A stretch of DNA of 64,000 bases from Lysobacterales bacterium. GTDB taxonomy: Bacteria > Pseudomonadota > Gammaproteobacteria > Xanthomonadales > Ahniellaceae. The position numbers and the translations under genes were made by a program. The notes under the pieces were generated by a model, which was given only the letters and a program-made list of their open reading frames with translations, made no database searches and was not told the origin of the DNA. Numbering within the stretch: the first letter of the stretch is position 1; every line of letters begins with the position of its first letter. Below are positions 62,696 through 64,000 of this stretch, piece by piece. The DNA lies in assembly GCA_016703225.1 (NCBI GenBank), contig JADJCM010000001.1, positions 806,001 to 870,000 on the forward strand, given 5' to 3'.

Positions 62696-62961
62696 CCACG
62701 TCAAGCTGATTGATCCTGCTCTGCTTCATCACGGTTGGATCGGTGCAAGCGTCTATCCGTCCTCGAAGTGGCGGGATCATCCGCCGGGACATCATGGGAT
62801 CCGCGGGTGCGGGGCCTATCGTTCAAGCGACCTCGCGGGTCGACATAGTTATCGGCCTTGCCGCACCGCGGCCGAGCCGCTGGTGATGAGGTTGATGGGA
62901 TCGATCCGTTGACGTGCCGCTCTGTGGTGAAAGGGTGTGCTGCGTTGACTGCGTGTATCGA
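62696..62961 (-). ncRNA. Predicted bridge RNA of the IS110-family element
   Basis: The 266-bp region after the transposase stop has no gene. At 62813-62857 a GGCC/GGCC outer stem and an inner hairpin CGACC-TCGCG-GGTCG (62828-62842) frame two unpaired arms: GTTCAAGC (62821-62828) and ACATAGTTA (62843-62851). The second reads TAACTATGT on the other strand; together they tile the attC target TAACTATGTGTTCAAGC exactly. A second hairpin, GGCGG-GATCAT-CCGCC (62770-62785), is flanked by TCTAT (62752-62756) and ATGGGAT (62794-62800), which match the two ends of the element. The order target loop then donor loop, read with the transposase, fits known bridge RNAs. Prediction only. Confidence 0.7.
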
Positions 62962-63546
62962 TCAGGCGTTGCTCATCGCGATCTCCTGATCGAAGCGCTT
63001 GGCGTAGTCGCCATCGAAACTGCGCGCGTGGCGCCAGGTCGCCCAGAGGATGCGCACGATCTTGTTGGCGAGACCGACCGCGGCCTTGTTGAAGCCGCGG
63101 CGCTCGGCGAGTGCGAGCGCCCAGGTGCGCAATCGATCGAGCGGCTTGCCTGCAGCCTGCGCGCGCTTCGCCGCGGCGAGCACCGCGCGCGCGCCTTGGA
63201 TCAGCAGGGTGCGGCAGTACACACCGATCGCGCGCACCGCCTCGATCATCGCCAGGCAATCGGCCGCATCGGTTTTGCTTCGCCGCACATACGGGCGAAC
63301 GTACTGCGCGGGAATCAGGATCACCTGATGACCAAGCGCCGTGAGCCACCGCCCGAAATGATGCGCCGAACCGCAGGCCTCCATCACCACCCGCACCGGC
63401 GCGCGGTTGTGCCAGAACGCGATGAACGCGGCGCGCGACAGCCGATGCGATTCGAGCACGTGGCCGCGCGCGTCGACAGCCAGCAGTTGGAAAATGGATT
63501 TCGCGAGATCGATGGCGATGGTGGCGACAGCGGGATTACACTTCAC
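62962..63546 (-). pseudogene. IS110-family transposase with internal in-frame deletion
   Basis: GTG at 63546 follows GGAGG at 8 bp; 194 residues remain where ~340 are usual. The N-terminal DEDD part is kept: TIAIDLAKSIFQ, VVMEACGSAHHFG, and SKTDAADCLAM. After EAVRA (residue ~108) the sequence jumps to the C-terminal block LLIQGARAVLAAAKRAQ ... GFNKAAVGLANKIVRILWA. The lost middle includes the linker and the serine-bearing part of the second transposase domain, so the protein should be inactive by itself. Confidence 0.85.
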
Positions 63547-63714
63547 GACGGACTCCTCCGGCGGTGACTGATGCCTCAACACCTTCAGACTGGCACTTCG
63601 ATGCCTGCGCCGCGTCGGGAGGAGTCCATCCCATCATTCAAGCCGACCGCCGAGGAAGTTCTTCTTTTCATCCACACACCGTCGCGCGGCGGCGGCTTAA
63701 CACGGCGTTAGGCC

Positions 63715-63742
63715 TTGCAAGAGCATCGATCATCCATACAAT
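63715..63742 (+). promoter_or_regulatory. Promoter of the BrnT cassette
   Basis: TTGCAA (63715-63720), 16 bp, TACAAT (63737-63742): the best sigma-70-like promoter seen in the array. The start of transcription would be at or next to the ATG at 63749, so the message may be leaderless. Confidence 0.6.
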
Positions 63743-63748
63743 GTACAG

Positions 63749-64000
63749 ATGATCAAGTTTGACTGGGATCCGGCCAAAGCCGCCTCAAACCTCAGGAAGC
63801 ATGGCGTCTCCTTCGAGGAAGCCCAGACCGTCTTCTACGACGAGCTCGCAGTCCAGTTCTATGATGAACCCCACTCGTCAGACGAGGAACGCTTTCTCAT
63901 GCTTGGCATGAGTAGCGGCGCCTACCTTCTCTTGGTCTGCCACTGCGAGCGCGACCGTGGCGGCGTCATTCGCATCATTTCAGCGCGCAAAGCCACGAAG
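63749..64000 (+). CDS. brnT: Cassette 15: BrnT-type ribonuclease toxin, runs off the window
   Basis: 84 codons are visible and the frame is open at the window end. The opening IKFDWDPAKAASNLRKHGVSFEEAQTVF is the BrnT signature (FxWDxxKAxxNxxKHGVxFexA); GYLL-like AYLLLVCHCERD and IRIISARKATK complete the RelE-like fold. BrnT is neutralised by BrnA, whose gene should follow just outside the window. As in other integrons, a toxin-antitoxin cassette with its own promoter would protect the array against loss. Confidence 0.87.
   Translation, partial: MIKFDWDPAKAASNLRKHGVSFEEAQTVFYDELAVQFYDEPHSSDEERFLMLGMSSGAYLLLVCHCERDRGGVIRIISARKATK

Larger units (their letters stand above)
62681..63636 (-). mobile_element. 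IS110-family element (IS1111-attC type), internally deleted
   Basis: A 956-bp element inside attC14. Perfect 13-bp subterminal inverted repeats, ATGGACTCCTCCC at 62683-62695 and its complement at 63617-63629, lie 2-3 bp and 7 bp from the junctions, as in the IS1111 subgroup. No target duplication beyond a possible single T. The transposase reads on the minus strand and lacks its centre. IS1111-attC elements are known to insert specifically in attC sites. Full elements are ~1.4 kb, so about 0.4-0.5 kb has gone. Confidence 0.88.
62669..63711 (+). repeat. attC site 14, interrupted by an IS element
   Basis: Left part CTAACTATGTGT at 62669-62680, right part from TTCAAGCC at 63637 to GTTAG at 63707-63711. 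Joining the two gives a standard attC (with one T counted once). The insertion point is between TGTG and TTCAAGCC. Confidence 0.93.

Noticed and set aside
55771..63711. Regularly spaced ~86-bp repeats suggestive of a CRISPR array
   Set aside because: Repeats are too long, contain paired arms typical for attC, and are separated by gene-sized, non-uniform segments next to intI.

Overview
The window is a high-GC chromosomal segment with the gene content and order of a gammaproteobacterium of the Lysobacterales/Xanthomonadales group. Evidence for this is the pteridine reductase/MidA/VanZ-like cluster, ubiJ-ubiB, tesA beside a YbbA/YbbP-type ABC system, a REP/RAYT system, and a chromosomal integron whose recombination sites are of the type seen in xanthomonads. 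The assignment is inference from gene content; no rRNA or tRNA gene is present to fix the taxon.

1-14.8 kb is mostly housekeeping: the end of a wax-ester synthase/DGAT-like gene with two alpha/beta hydrolases in overlapping frames, pteridine reductase, a MidA-type methyltransferase, a VanZ-like protein, a large secreted metalloprotease, malic enzyme (maeB), threonine aldolase and a GAF-GAF-GGDEF-EAL protein. 14.9-17.5 kb is an accessory patch: a barstar-like fragment, a small signal peptidase I, two small unknown genes, and an MntA/HepT toxin-antitoxin pair bracketed by a duplicated 3' end of the neighbouring QEGLA gene. 17.5-30 kb holds rsgA, an orphan RND adaptor with a 43-codon ORF, an AlaA-type aminotransferase, a VapBC-like pair, ubiJ-ubiB, an OGT-like glycosyltransferase, truC, an rluE-like gene and a methyltransferase lipoprotein.

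30.1-33.9 kb is a second accessory island: an IS630 remnant, an unknown secreted protein, and a translationally coupled ATPase + HNH nuclease pair that looks like a Septu-type defence module. 33.9-38.6 kb has tesA (with its catalytic His replaced by Arg), the ABC ATPase and permease, and a REP-associated tyrosine transposase flanked by palindromic REP pairs. 38.7-53.9 kb carries a secreted M28 peptidase with PDZ and beta-propeller regions, a Ser/Thr kinase with a TPR-like tail, rhodanese and GFA-family genes, a frameshifted secreted protein, a GH39-like hydrolase, and deoC with a split ALDH pair.

54.1-64 kb is a chromosomal integron. intI is on the minus strand; to its right lie 14 attC sites (one disrupted) delimiting 15 gene cassettes, the last running off the window. 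All convincing cassette genes are on the plus strand and are small: DUF695-like and DUF2199-like proteins, a lipoprotein, zinc-ribbon membrane proteins, a BrnT toxin with its own promoter, and several unknowns. Four cassettes belong to one ORF-poor family and two of these are identical copies. The 14th attC is interrupted by an IS110/IS1111-type element whose transposase has lost its middle. The non-coding end of this element contains a stem-loop whose two arms together spell the 17-bp attC target, which is what a bridge RNA target-binding loop should look like. This is the most interesting observation in the window.
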